A stretch of DNA of 64,000 nucleotides from CAYWKU01 sp964459325 (GCA_964459325.1 CAYWKU010000005.1:95936-159935); one strand, 5' to 3'. Shown: positions 49,736-58,660, counted from the stretch's first letter. Numbers and translations are program-made. Notes: generated by a model not told the origin, from the sequence alone.

Positions 49736-51031
49736 ATGAAAAACGAGTACGATGTAATCGTGGCGGGAACGGGGCCCGGCGGCGCCAGTGCCGCCAGGGA
49801 GCTGGCAAAGGCCGGGAAAAAAGTGTTGATGCTGGAGAAGGGCGCCGATAACCAGTGGGTGGGCAACCACGTGGCGGCGTCGTTTCTGCTCGACCTGAAA
49901 AACACTACCCCCATCGGGCACCCCATGATGGTAAGGGGCGTCACTACCGGCGGCTCATCCCGGGTATACTGCGGCACCGCTACCCCGCCCGCCCCGTGGA
50001 TTAAGGAGAAGACCGGCATAGACCTGGGACCGATAGCCGATGAAACCATCGAGGAGCTTCACGTCAAACCTCTGCCGGATAATCTCGTCGGACAGGGCGC
50101 TCGCCGCATAATGGAATCGGCTTGCGAGTTGGGGATGAATTGGGAGCTTTTGCCCAAATTCATAAACCCGGAAAAGTGCAAGCCCGACTGCGGCGTCTGC
50201 ATGCTCGGTTGCCCCACCGGCGCGAAATGGACGTCGCGGGAGTACGTGATGGAAGCCATTGAATACGGGGCCGACCTGATGACCAGAACCGCCGTGGACA
50301 AGGTGTTGCGCGATAACGGCGCCTCCATGGGCGTCAAGGTCAAAGGCTCCAACGGCGCCCGCGCCATCTACTCGGACAAAGTAATACTCTCGGCAGGAGG
50401 CTTGGGAACTCCGGTAATACTCAAGAGAAGCGGAATAGAAGAAGCGGGCCAGGGTTTCTTCGGCGACCCCCTGCTATTTACCTACGGGCAATACAACGGC
50501 AAAGGCTCCGGCTACGACATTCCCATGACCGCCGGAACGTGGGATTACCACGCCTCCGAAGGATACCTGATGACCGACCTGGTGGAGCCGTGGCTGTTGC
50601 TGGCCATGATGATGGGTATGAAGGGGCCTCAGCATCTTCCGAAGGTGCTCAATTTCAACAAAACACTCGGAATCATGACAAAGTGCAAGGACCCCGTCAG
50701 CGGCTCCATCAATCGCGACGGCAAAATCAAAAAGGAGCTGGAGGAGGTGGTCTGGAACCGCCTCAACTCCGGAGACCGCCGCGCACGGGAGGTGCTGTTG
50801 AAGGCCGGATGCAAGCCGAACACGCTGATTACTTCACCGGTAAAGGCCGCGCACCCCGGCGGCTCCGCCCGCATAGGGGAAGTGGTGGACAACCGGCTCG
50901 AGACCTTCCGGATAAAGAACTGTTACGTGGCTGACGCCAGCGTGATACCCGACGAGCTTGGCACCCCGGTGGTGCTTCTGGCCGGCAGCCTCGGCAAGTA
51001 TGCCGCGCGAAATATTCTGGCTCAGCAATAA
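49736..51031 (+). CDS. GMC-type FAD oxidoreductase with four-cysteine motif
   Basis: 431 residues. The FAD-binding fold begins YDVIVAGTGPGGASAARELA with LMLEKGA, and the GMC C-terminal region is HPGGSARIGEVVDNRLE followed by YVADASVIPDELGTPVV. Cys148, 152, 155 and 159 (KCKPDCGVCMLGCPTGAK) form a C-x3-C-x2-C-x3-C motif that could bind a [4Fe-4S] cluster or zinc and is richer than in ordinary glucose-methanol-choline enzymes. It may oxidise an alcohol or ketone intermediate, or act as an electron-transfer flavoprotein for the neighbouring reductases. Own promoter and operator upstream. Confidence 0.85.
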   Translation: MKNEYDVIVAGTGPGGASAARELAKAGKKVLMLEKGADNQWVGNHVAASFLLDLKNTTPIGHPMMVRGVTTGGSSRVYCGTATPPAPWIKEKTGIDLGPIADETIEELHVKPLPDNLVGQGARRIMESACELGMNWELLPKFINPEKCKPDCGVCMLGCPTGAKWTSREYVMEAIEYGADLMTRTAVDKVLRDNGASMGVKVKGSNGARAIYSDKVILSAGGLGTPVILKRSGIEEAGQGFFGDPLLFTYGQYNGKGSGYDIPMTAGTWDYHASEGYLMTDLVEPWLLLAMMMGMKGPQHLPKVLNFNKTLGIMTKCKDPVSGSINRDGKIKKELEEVVWNRLNSGDRRAREVLLKAGCKPNTLITSPVKAAHPGGSARIGEVVDNRLETFRIKNCYVADASVIPDELGTPVVLLAGSLGKYAARNILAQQ

Positions 51032-51162
51032 AGAGGAATGTTGTCGAAGTATCCGCAGAACTCTTAACTGAAAACGTTTTATAGAACAGGCGTGGAGCGT
51101 CTGCGGCCGTCTGTGTATATGTAGGCACTGCACTTTTACGAAAATAAAGCTCGAGGTTAAGG

Positions 51163-52296
51163 ATGGACAAATCCGAAATTATGGCCAATGTCAGGGCCGC
51201 TATCAGGGAGCCCGGCAACTCCTATATTTCGCAATGGAAACAGGATGGCCGCAACATTATCGGCTACTTCTGCAGTTACGTTCCAGCAGAGCTGATAACA
51301 GCGGGGGGAATGTTGCCCGTCCGCATAAGGGGCGCGGGTAGCGAAGACAGCGGCCCCGCCGATGCGTATTTGAGCAGCCGGTTGTGCACCTTTGTCAGGC
51401 ACGCCACCACTCTGGCCATGGAAGAAAGGTACAGCTTCCTCGACGGCGAAGTGGCCCTGAACACATGCGACCACGTGCGCCGCTGCCACGACGTATGGGT
51501 CAAGAAGACCGAAATACCTTTCCACGGATTCCTGTCGGTACCGCGTAAGCAGGGGGAGTACCTGTACCCGTGGTACCAGCAGGAAGTGGAGAATTTCAAG
51601 AATCGTCTCGAAGAGCACTTCAATGTGAAAATTACCCGCAATGACATCGCCGACGCCATACACCTGCACAACGAAGCCCGCAAGCGGCTGATAAACCTCA
51701 ACGAATATCGCCGAGCCGACCCTCCCGGGCTGAAGGGCTCGGAGGCTTTGAGCCTGGCGGTGGCTTCCCAGGTAATGCCGAAGGAGGATTTCATCAAGCT
51801 AGCCGACGAGTTGCTGGAAGCTCTCGAAAACGAGCCACCGGCTCAGGATAATCTGCGGGCACGGGTGATAGTCGTGGGCGGGGAGCTGGATGAGCCGAAG
51901 TTTCTGGAAGTTATCGAAAGTATGGGGGCCGCCGTGGTCGGGGATAACGTATGCTTCGGCGCCCGGAGCTTCGAGGAGTTGATACCGGAGGCGGGCGAGC
52001 CTTTCGAGACCCTGTGCAGAAACACTTTCTATAACGTGCCTTGTTCCCGGATGGTCGGAGGTTTTCCGCAAAGGTACGAAAACGTGCAAAAGCAGCTTAA
52101 CCGGGCCAAAGCGGACGGGGTTATTTTCCAGAGAATAAAATTCTGCGACCCATGGGGCGCGGAAGCTCATAACATGATGCACCGTTACCGCAACAGCAGC
52201 GGGCACATCCTGATTCTGGAACGGGAATACGGGGTCATGGCCACCGGCCAGGTTAAAACGCGCGTCCAGGCTTTCCTGGAAGCGATGGGAAAATAG
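51163..52296 (+). CDS. 2-hydroxyacyl-CoA dehydratase/BCR-type small subunit (module 2)
   Basis: 377 residues, the length of BcrC/BzdN-type subunits. Ligand candidates are Cys75 (SSRLCTFVRH), Cys102 (NTCDHVRRCHD) and the Cys of RIKFCDPWG near 327; GYFCSYVPAELI at 34-45 is the conserved N-terminal strand. LEREYGVMATGQVKTRVQAFLEAMGK ends the protein much as in module 3 (quoted in part: QVKTRVQAFLE). It pairs with the next gene 15 bases downstream. By similarity it could belong to a benzoyl-CoA-reductase-like enzyme, but sequence alone does not separate dehydratases from reductases. Confidence 0.9.
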   Translation: MDKSEIMANVRAAIREPGNSYISQWKQDGRNIIGYFCSYVPAELITAGGMLPVRIRGAGSEDSGPADAYLSSRLCTFVRHATTLAMEERYSFLDGEVALNTCDHVRRCHDVWVKKTEIPFHGFLSVPRKQGEYLYPWYQQEVENFKNRLEEHFNVKITRNDIADAIHLHNEARKRLINLNEYRRADPPGLKGSEALSLAVASQVMPKEDFIKLADELLEALENEPPAQDNLRARVIVVGGELDEPKFLEVIESMGAAVVGDNVCFGARSFEELIPEAGEPFETLCRNTFYNVPCSRMVGGFPQRYENVQKQLNRAKADGVIFQRIKFCDPWGAEAHNMMHRYRNSSGHILILEREYGVMATGQVKTRVQAFLEAMGK

Positions 52297-52311
52297 CGGG
52301 GGATTTTCATC

Positions 52312-53637
52312 ATGGCGAAAAAGTCGAGAAAAATGCAAGCGGAAGCTGCCGAGCGGCGTCGGATATGGGCGGATATTTATTCTAAAGTCCAGGCCGCATG
52401 CCGGCTGTTCAACTCCGACCCCGACAACATGGGATTTAACGCCTTCCTCCAGGCGATGCGCAATTATCTCGCACGGTACATACGCGCCATGGACGAAGAA
52501 CAGCCCATGGTGTGGTTCAACCTGGGATGGAATCCCGAGTTCCTTTACGCTATGGACTTGACGGGAGTTTGCGTCCAGCAGTTGGCCGTTTTCCATAACG
52601 TCGCACAGAACAACGAAAGGTGCAATGAGCTTATCGACCTGGCCGAAGCTCACGGCGTCCCGAGCGATTTATGCAGCGCCGACAAGTCCAGCACCGGCGC
52701 CATGACCCGCCGGTTGTATCCGCCGCCCGCATGTCATGTTAACGTAAACACCCCCTGCGATTCGCAGATAGTGGCAGCCCAGGTGGCCCAGGAGCTGGCG
52801 CCGGCGGAGCAGTACTTCATCGATATCCCGTATTACCACGATGACCGCTCGGTAAAGCACGTGGCCGACCAGCTCAAAGGGTTGATTCCGTTTTTGACCC
52901 GAAACACCGGCAGGCAGTTCGACTGGGACAGGCTCAAACACGCCTGCGAGCTCGCCAACAAGACCATGGAAAACCTGTGGGAATGGAACGAGTGGAGAAA
53001 GCACGTCCCCGTGGTGCAGGCCAGTAAAGTCTGCGCCCTCAACCTGGTTATTCATATCATGTTCGACGGAAGCGAGGACGGAGTAAGGTTCAGTCAGGGA
53101 CTTCTCGATGAAGCGAAGCTGAAGGCACAGCGGGGCGACCGGCCCATCGAAGAGAAAGTACGGGCTATATGGTACCAGGACCCGGTGTGGTGGGATATTC
53201 ACATGTACGACTGGATGGAGCGCGAGTTGGGGCTGACCATACCGATGGACGTCTTCGGCTTCTATTCCAACGAAGGCTACATCGAAACCTCATCGCCCGA
53301 AAAGATGCTGTGGGGACTGGCGAACAAGCTGATACGATGCATGCCCATGGCTCGGCAGTTCAGGGCCGACGCCGACTTCTACATTCAGGACTTCAACCGG
53401 TTGGTCGAAGATTACCAGGCCGACTGCGGCATTTACGCCGGACACATCGGCTGCAAGCACGGGTGGGGCGCCATCGGCCTTTTGAGGGAAGCCTGCCGGA
53501 AAACCGGGCTGCCGCTGTTGGTCTTCGAGTTCGACATGTTCGACCCCAGGATAATGGGCAAGGATGAGATGAAGATGGAGCTGTCGCGCTTTGTCAACGA
53601 AATTGTATGGCCCCGAAAGCAGGCCGCGGGAGCATGA
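52312..53637 (+). CDS. 2-hydroxyacyl-CoA dehydratase/BCR-type large subunit (module 2)
   Basis: 441 residues, close to BcrB/BzdO length. Ligand candidates are Cys121 (SDLCSADKSSTGA), Cys149 (VNTPCDSQIVA) and the Cys of HIGCKHGWGAIG near 380. FIDIPYYHDD and LLVFEFDMFDPR mark the two Rossmann-like halves. It should form the cluster-bearing heterodimer with the preceding protein and receive electrons from the activator encoded 39 bases downstream. ATG has a GGGGGA ribosome site. Confidence 0.9.
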   Translation: MAKKSRKMQAEAAERRRIWADIYSKVQAACRLFNSDPDNMGFNAFLQAMRNYLARYIRAMDEEQPMVWFNLGWNPEFLYAMDLTGVCVQQLAVFHNVAQNNERCNELIDLAEAHGVPSDLCSADKSSTGAMTRRLYPPPACHVNVNTPCDSQIVAAQVAQELAPAEQYFIDIPYYHDDRSVKHVADQLKGLIPFLTRNTGRQFDWDRLKHACELANKTMENLWEWNEWRKHVPVVQASKVCALNLVIHIMFDGSEDGVRFSQGLLDEAKLKAQRGDRPIEEKVRAIWYQDPVWWDIHMYDWMERELGLTIPMDVFGFYSNEGYIETSSPEKMLWGLANKLIRCMPMARQFRADADFYIQDFNRLVEDYQADCGIYAGHIGCKHGWGAIGLLREACRKTGLPLLVFEFDMFDPRIMGKDEMKMELSRFVNEIVWPRKQAAGA

Positions 53638-53676
53638 GTTCAATCGGAATAAGTTGAAAGGAGAACTTCGGATAAC

Positions 53677-54474
53677 ATGGGAATAACCGCAGGAGTGGAC
53701 ATAGGCTCGACCGCCAGCAAGGCGGTGGTGATGAACAACGGCAACGTCGTAGGGGCAATCATAGGCCCCAGCTCCACCAACCCGGCAAAGACGGCCAAGA
53801 GCATCTATGAACAGGCGCTCGAAAGAGCGGGCATCGGCGAGAACGACGTCAAGTACATCGTGGGCACCGGTTACGGCCGCGCTCACGTGCCCTTCGCCGA
53901 TGAAAACATATCCGAGATAAGCTGCCACGGCCGCGGCGCTCATTTCTATCTGCCCGGCGTCAGAACCATCCTGGATATCGGAGGCCAGGACACCAAGGCC
54001 ATTTGCGTAGACGACAGGGGTGCGCTGCTTGATTTCGCAATGAACGATAAATGCGCGGCGGGCACGGGTCGCTTTCTGGAATCCATCATCAGGAGCATGG
54101 AAATATCCCTGGATGAGCTGGAAAAACTGCACTTTCAGGATGGCGAGCCTTGCACAATCAGCAACATGTGCAGTGTCTTCGCCGAAAGCGAGGTTATTAA
54201 CCTGGTCAACGAGGGAGTGGAGCTTCCGAGGATAATAAAGGGCCTGCACATCAGCCTGGCCAACCGCGTCGCTACGTTGGGCAAAAGGATTGGAATAGTG
54301 GAGGACGTTGCCGTAACCGGCGGAGTGGCAAAAAACAAGGGTGTAGTAGAAGCACTCGGCCGGAAGTTGAAAATCGAGGTCAAGCGCTTCCCCGAAGACG
54401 TGGACCCCCAGTTGGTCGGAGCGGTGGGAGCGGCGGTGCTCGCCGGAGAAAAAATGGCCGCCGCTTCAAAGTAA
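53677..54474 (+). CDS. ASKHA ATPase activator (module 2)
   Basis: 265 residues with the complete activator core: GVDIGSTASKAVVM, VGTGYGR, LDIGGQDTKAI, NDKCAAGTGRFLE (Cys126), NMCSVFAESEVINL (Cys165) and VTGGVAKNKGVVEAL. The two Cys correspond to Cys127 and Cys166 of the Acidaminococcus HgdC-type activator, where a [4Fe-4S] cluster sits at the dimer interface. ATP binding drives electron transfer to the catalytic heterodimer. The length is that of BzdQ/HgdC rather than the longer BcrA. ATG follows AAAGGAG. Confidence 0.93.
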   Translation: MGITAGVDIGSTASKAVVMNNGNVVGAIIGPSSTNPAKTAKSIYEQALERAGIGENDVKYIVGTGYGRAHVPFADENISEISCHGRGAHFYLPGVRTILDIGGQDTKAICVDDRGALLDFAMNDKCAAGTGRFLESIIRSMEISLDELEKLHFQDGEPCTISNMCSVFAESEVINLVNEGVELPRIIKGLHISLANRVATLGKRIGIVEDVAVTGGVAKNKGVVEALGRKLKIEVKRFPEDVDPQLVGAVGAAVLAGEKMAAASK

Positions 54475-54480
54475 CCCCTG

Positions 54481-55317
54481 ATGGACCACGATTCCGACAA
54501 GAGAGACAACGCGAACTCCACAAGGGGGGAGGAAGCGCAAAAGCAGGCGGATTTTTTCAGGCAGATTCAAAGAACCCGCCAAACCCTCGGCCGGTGGGAA
54601 GATAAGCTTAAGGTATACCACGCGCCCTTTACCGATGAAGCCGGGATAAAAGCTTTTGCCGGAAAAATTAACCTGAGTCCGCGAAAGAGCGGCCGGGCCA
54701 GCATCGTCCCTGCCGACGAATGCGCGGTCGAGTTGGGCGCTCCCGGAAAAGCCAACGTCAATCTGGTAATGTGGACCGGGCGTCCTTCCCTGGTGGAAGA
54801 CGGTCGTATTAACCTGGTGGGGCCGAATATAAAGCCGGGCGAAGAAGTCTCGTGGCCCTATGCACAGGTGGTAATGGTCGAATTGGAACCGGAATCGGAG
54901 GCCGACCCGTTTAGCCTGGAGTCGGCCCAGTACCTTTCCAACCGGTTGCCCGGCTACATGGTAAGGACGGTGCCGGGAAGGCTGTGGGCCAGAATCAGCC
55001 GCGACGCCGTGGCGAGCGGCCTGAATTTCGCCGCTTTGGGCGGAGCTTTGATAGCCGCGTACAAAGGGGATTTCCCGGAAATAAAGGCGGTTGAGGTGTT
55101 GTTCGTCACCGAAAGCGACGATTACGTTTCCGAACTGGAACCGCTGGCCGCCGAAACCCGTATCCTTTTGGGTAAAAACAAGAAGCTGGTGCTGGTGGGG
55201 GACGGCGAGTACGAATGCTCCGAGCTCGATTGCGAAGAATGCGATGAACGGGAAGTCTGTGACGAAGTCAGGGACGTCATAATATTGAGGCGGAAAAGAA
55301 ATAAAGATGAACGATAA
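54481..55317 (+). CDS. Acetyl-CoA synthase (CODH/ACS) beta-like protein without the A-cluster domain
   Basis: 278 residues. GRLWARISRDAVASGLNFAALGGALIAAYKGDFPEIKAVEVLFVTE (about 166-211, quoted for position) follows the layout of the CdhC/AcsB middle domain (W-x-R-I-S-x-D, then F-P-x-I-x-x-V-x-V). The Cys-Gly-Cys A-cluster motif is missing, and the protein ends in its own four-cysteine site Cys246, 251, 254 and 260 (CSELDCEECDEREVC). I infer a protein derived from ACS beta, perhaps a CoA-ester or metal-handling partner. It is encoded between modules 2 and 3, starts 6 bases after the activator and overlaps the next gene by 11. Confidence 0.65.
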   Translation: MDHDSDKRDNANSTRGEEAQKQADFFRQIQRTRQTLGRWEDKLKVYHAPFTDEAGIKAFAGKINLSPRKSGRASIVPADECAVELGAPGKANVNLVMWTGRPSLVEDGRINLVGPNIKPGEEVSWPYAQVVMVELEPESEADPFSLESAQYLSNRLPGYMVRTVPGRLWARISRDAVASGLNFAALGGALIAAYKGDFPEIKAVEVLFVTESDDYVSELEPLAAETRILLGKNKKLVLVGDGEYECSELDCEECDEREVCDEVRDVIILRRKRNKDER

Positions 55318-56443
55318 ACCGGAGCCGCTGAATCACCCTTTCCTCGAAGCGTCGGAAAGTCTCGACAACCACTGCCTGCGCCGTGCCCGGGACCACGGTA
55401 AAAGAGTGGTCGGTTTCTTTTGCAGCTATGCTCCCCGTGAGCTTATCGACACCGATAACATCGCGCCTTTCAGGATGCGGGCGCCGACTACGACCACCAC
55501 CGACCTCGCCGACACTTACCTCGGCTTCTTCAACTGCTCCTACACCAGGTGCCTCTTGGAAGCCATAAACGACGATATGCTGGATTTTGTGGACGGCTAC
55601 GTTTTCACCGCCGGTTGCGACCACCTCAGGCGGCTCTACGACAACCTGCGTTACCTGATGAGGCCGGTGTTGTGTCACATACTTGACCTGCCCCACAAAA
55701 TGCACGAGGAAGCCGTACAATGGTACACCGAGGAGCTCGAAGCCCTCAGGAAGGAAATGGAAAAATCCCTGAATGTAAGCCTGAGCGATGAGGAAATAAG
55801 CGAAAGCATCCTCCGCACCAACGAACTTCGGCGTCTGATAAAAAAGATTCAGGAGTTGCGAAAGGGTCCGGAGCCTAAACTCACCGGCGAAGAAATGCAC
55901 CGGATAATGGTCTCCGTGTATTCGGCGCCCGCGCAGGAGGCAATAGAGGCGCTCAAGGAAATATACGGGATGCTGGAGGAGCGAGAAGGCCGGCTTAATC
56001 ACCGCGCCCGCCTGTTGGTGATGGGAAGCCAGATGGACGACCCGTCTTACATCGGGGCGATGGAAGGAATGGGCGCTTTGGTGGTCGGGGACGCCTTCTG
56101 CGAGGGTTCCATACAGTTCGCGGATGAGGTGGACGAGGATGAGCCGCCGATAAAGGCGCTTGCAACGAGGTATCTTCGGAAGCTTTCATGCCCCAGGATG
56201 TTCGAAGATTTCGACCGGCGATATGACCGGGTAGTAAATTCGGCGAGAGAATTCGGAGCGGACGGGGTTGTGTTGGAGGCGATGAAGTTCTGCGATACAT
56301 GGGGGATAGATGCCCCCTTGTTCATAAACCGACTACGCTCCGACGGAATCGAAGTACTCAGGCTGGAGAGGGAATATACAAAGAGCGGAATCGGACAGCT
56401 TCGCACCAGGGTGCAGGCTTTTATGGAAATGCTGGGGAAGTAA
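55307..56443 (+). CDS. 2-hydroxyacyl-CoA dehydratase/BCR-type small subunit (module 3)
   Basis: 378 residues, clearly a paralogue of the module 2 small subunit. Ligand candidates are Cys77 (FFNCSYTRC), Cys104 (TAGCDHLRRLYD) and the Cys of MKFCDTWG near 328; GFFCSYAPREL is the N-terminal strand. The C-terminus (IGQLRTRVQAFMEMLGK) matches that of module 2. It starts inside the ACS-like gene and is followed after 2 bases by the large subunit gene, so modules 2 and 3 and the ACS-like gene form one translationally linked unit. Confidence 0.9.
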   Translation: MNDKPEPLNHPFLEASESLDNHCLRRARDHGKRVVGFFCSYAPRELIDTDNIAPFRMRAPTTTTTDLADTYLGFFNCSYTRCLLEAINDDMLDFVDGYVFTAGCDHLRRLYDNLRYLMRPVLCHILDLPHKMHEEAVQWYTEELEALRKEMEKSLNVSLSDEEISESILRTNELRRLIKKIQELRKGPEPKLTGEEMHRIMVSVYSAPAQEAIEALKEIYGMLEEREGRLNHRARLLVMGSQMDDPSYIGAMEGMGALVVGDAFCEGSIQFADEVDEDEPPIKALATRYLRKLSCPRMFEDFDRRYDRVVNSAREFGADGVVLEAMKFCDTWGIDAPLFINRLRSDGIEVLRLEREYTKSGIGQLRTRVQAFMEMLGK

Positions 56444-56445
56444 TC

Positions 56446-57861
56446 ATGGCGCTGTTTCTGGATTCGGTCATCGATAAAAGACCGGTGATGATGAGCTACT
56501 ACCTGGGGAAACAAGTCTCCCAACTGGCCGACTTTGTCGCCGGAGCGAAGCTGGGCGCATACTACGACTTCGTGAAAAAATACGACTGGGTTCAGCCGGT
56601 GAAACAGAGGGAAGAGGGCGGCGTCAAGAGCTTTTTCGATTACCGCAATCCCGGCTACAACGCCGCTACCATGCGCTCGCTTACCTACATTTCGTACTAT
56701 GTCACCAACGTGTTCAAAGGCGCTATAAGCAGGCCGGAAAAGTTACTGTGGCACGAGGACTTGATCCCGCCCCATATTTTCCACGCAATGGGGCTGGCGC
56801 CGTTTCTCGTAGAAGCCGTACCCATCATTCTGCCGAACCTGAATAACGAAGTTACGGAGCACTACATAGACGTTTGCGAAAACGCGGGATACCCGGGCGA
56901 TATATGTACCCTGCCGAAAACTTCCATAGGAATGGTGCTCGAAGAGCAGTTTCCTGCGCCGAAGGCCATCGTCACCAGCAACTCGCCCTGCGACGGCGGA
57001 ATGGCGAGCTATACCGTCATGGAAGAAAAGTACAAAGTGCCGGTCTTCAGGCTGGATTTGCCGTACTGGTTCACCGAGCAGCGCGGGCTGGATTATTACC
57101 TGCGGGAAATAAGGCTCATGATAGAATGGCTGGAAGATATATATTCGGTGAAGATGGACTATGACCGGCTGCGGGAAGTTTGCGAGGAGCACAACCGGGC
57201 CTGGATGTGCTCGCTGGACTTGTGGGACCTGCAGCGGGCGAGTCCCGCGCCGATGGGCGGGGAGACGCTTGTTTACAGCCACCTGGCCTATCCGTTGGGA
57301 GGCGGCACGAAAGCCACCACGAGGTTGATGAGAGACCTTCTGCGCATTGCCCGCAGGACGATGGAGCGCGACGGGGGCGGAATATCCAACGAAAAGCACC
57401 GGGTCATATTATGGAACCCGCCGCCCCTGGTGTTCCCCGAGCTTTTCGCGTGGATGGAAAAGGAATACGGCGCCATTACAATAATGGATATGCTGACATA
57501 CAAGGCTCACCCGTTTATAGATACATCCACCAGGGAAACCATGCTCCGCGACCTGGCTTATATCATGGCCTACGGCCCCATGGCGCAACACACCCGGGGA
57601 CCCTACGAAAACTTCTTTACCGACCTTTTCCACATTTACGAAAGCTTCAACGCAGACATGATAATGATGGCCGCACATACCGGGTGCAAAAACACCCGGG
57701 CGTTACTGGGTATATTCAAGGAGCAATGCCGCCGCATGGGGATACCGCTGCTCATCTTTGATTACGACCTGAGCGACACGCGGGTCATGTCCCCGAACGG
57801 AATAAAACGGCAAGTAGCCGATTTCATGGAAAATATAATGGGCGAAAGGAAATCCTCATGA
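56446..57861 (+). CDS. 2-hydroxyacyl-CoA dehydratase/BCR-type large subunit (module 3)
   Basis: 471 residues, longer than the other two large subunits by about 30. Ligand candidates are Cys154 (GDICTLPKTSIGM), Cys182 (NSPCDGGMASY) and the Cys of HTGCKNTRALLG near 414. FRLDLPYWFTE and LLIFDYDLSDTRV mark the domain halves. ATG at 56446 is chosen because GGGGAAG lies 6 bases upstream; the longer frame would overlap the preceding gene. It overlaps the activator gene by 4 bases. Confidence 0.9.
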   Translation: MALFLDSVIDKRPVMMSYYLGKQVSQLADFVAGAKLGAYYDFVKKYDWVQPVKQREEGGVKSFFDYRNPGYNAATMRSLTYISYYVTNVFKGAISRPEKLLWHEDLIPPHIFHAMGLAPFLVEAVPIILPNLNNEVTEHYIDVCENAGYPGDICTLPKTSIGMVLEEQFPAPKAIVTSNSPCDGGMASYTVMEEKYKVPVFRLDLPYWFTEQRGLDYYLREIRLMIEWLEDIYSVKMDYDRLREVCEEHNRAWMCSLDLWDLQRASPAPMGGETLVYSHLAYPLGGGTKATTRLMRDLLRIARRTMERDGGGISNEKHRVILWNPPPLVFPELFAWMEKEYGAITIMDMLTYKAHPFIDTSTRETMLRDLAYIMAYGPMAQHTRGPYENFFTDLFHIYESFNADMIMMAAHTGCKNTRALLGIFKEQCRRMGIPLLIFDYDLSDTRVMSPNGIKRQVADFMENIMGERKSS

Positions 57862-58643
57862 AATACTTCGCCGGTTGCGACGTGGGCTCCACCACCGGAA
57901 AAGCCGTCATAATAGACGAGGACGGCAATATCCTCGGCCACAGCATCGTCCCCAGCACCATAGACCCCGAGGAAACGGCAAAACAGAGCCTCGAAGCGGC
58001 AATCGCCATGATTGACGGCGACATGGACGGAAATCGGATGGAGAAAACCGTAGGCACCGGTTATGGCCGCATCGAGCTGAGCATGGCCGACGAGAACATA
58101 AGCGAAATATCCTGCCACGCCGTGGGCGCCAATTTCCTCGACCCCGACATACGCACCGTGGTGGATATAGGCGGACAGGACTGCAAGGCTATGGGGCTGC
58201 GGGAGGACGGGCACGTCCTGGATTTCGTAATGAACGATAAATGCGCCGCCGGCACGGGAAGATTTTTCGAGGGCATGAGCAGGGCATTCGATAAGAGTCT
58301 TGAAGAGTTCAGCCGACTTTCCCTGGAGTCGGACAACCCCATACCCATCTCCAGCCAGTGCAGCGTATTTGCCGAGAGCGAGGTAATCAGCCTCATCAGC
58401 CAGCGCAAGCCGCCGACGGATATAGCGGCGGGCGTGCAGAAGGCGGTGGCCAAGAGGGTGATATCGCTGGCCAGGAGAGTCGGCATAGTGGAGAAGCTTA
58501 CCGTAACCGGCGGTTGCGCCAAAAACATGGGGCTTATGAAAGCCCTCCGGGACGGGCTGGGCCTGGAGGTCGCCCCGTTGCCGATGGACGCTCAACTGGT
58601 GGGAGCGCTGGGGGCGGCCGTGCTCGCCTCCCGGCGGGATTGA
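57858..58643 (+). CDS. ASKHA ATPase activator (module 3)
   Basis: 261 residues: CDVGSTTGKAVIIDEDG, VGTGYGRIEL, VVDIGGQDCKAMGL, NDKCAAGTGRFFEGM (Cys129), SQCSVFAESEVISL (Cys168) and VTGGCAKNMGLMKAL. It is a paralogue of the module 2 activator. In class I benzoyl-CoA reductases two different activator-type subunits form a heterodimer, so this protein and that of module 2 could either serve separate enzymes or pair with each other. A Cys replaces Thr after the GGQD motif (QDCK), an unusual substitution. Confidence 0.93.
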   Translation: MKYFAGCDVGSTTGKAVIIDEDGNILGHSIVPSTIDPEETAKQSLEAAIAMIDGDMDGNRMEKTVGTGYGRIELSMADENISEISCHAVGANFLDPDIRTVVDIGGQDCKAMGLREDGHVLDFVMNDKCAAGTGRFFEGMSRAFDKSLEEFSRLSLESDNPIPISSQCSVFAESEVISLISQRKPPTDIAAGVQKAVAKRVISLARRVGIVEKLTVTGGCAKNMGLMKALRDGLGLEVAPLPMDAQLVGALGAAVLASRRD

Positions 58644-58660
58644 AAACGGAGGAAAAAGAC

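Noticed and set aside
53290..54249. Minus-strand frame opposite modules 2 genes
   Set aside because: Antisense to two proteins with intact cluster-ligand motifs.
51163..54474. Naming module 2 bcrC-bcrB-bcrD (benzoyl-CoA reductase)
   Set aside because: Family membership is clear, but no benzoate-pathway genes (ligase, dienoyl-CoA hydratase, ring hydrolase) are present and dehydratases share all visible motifs.
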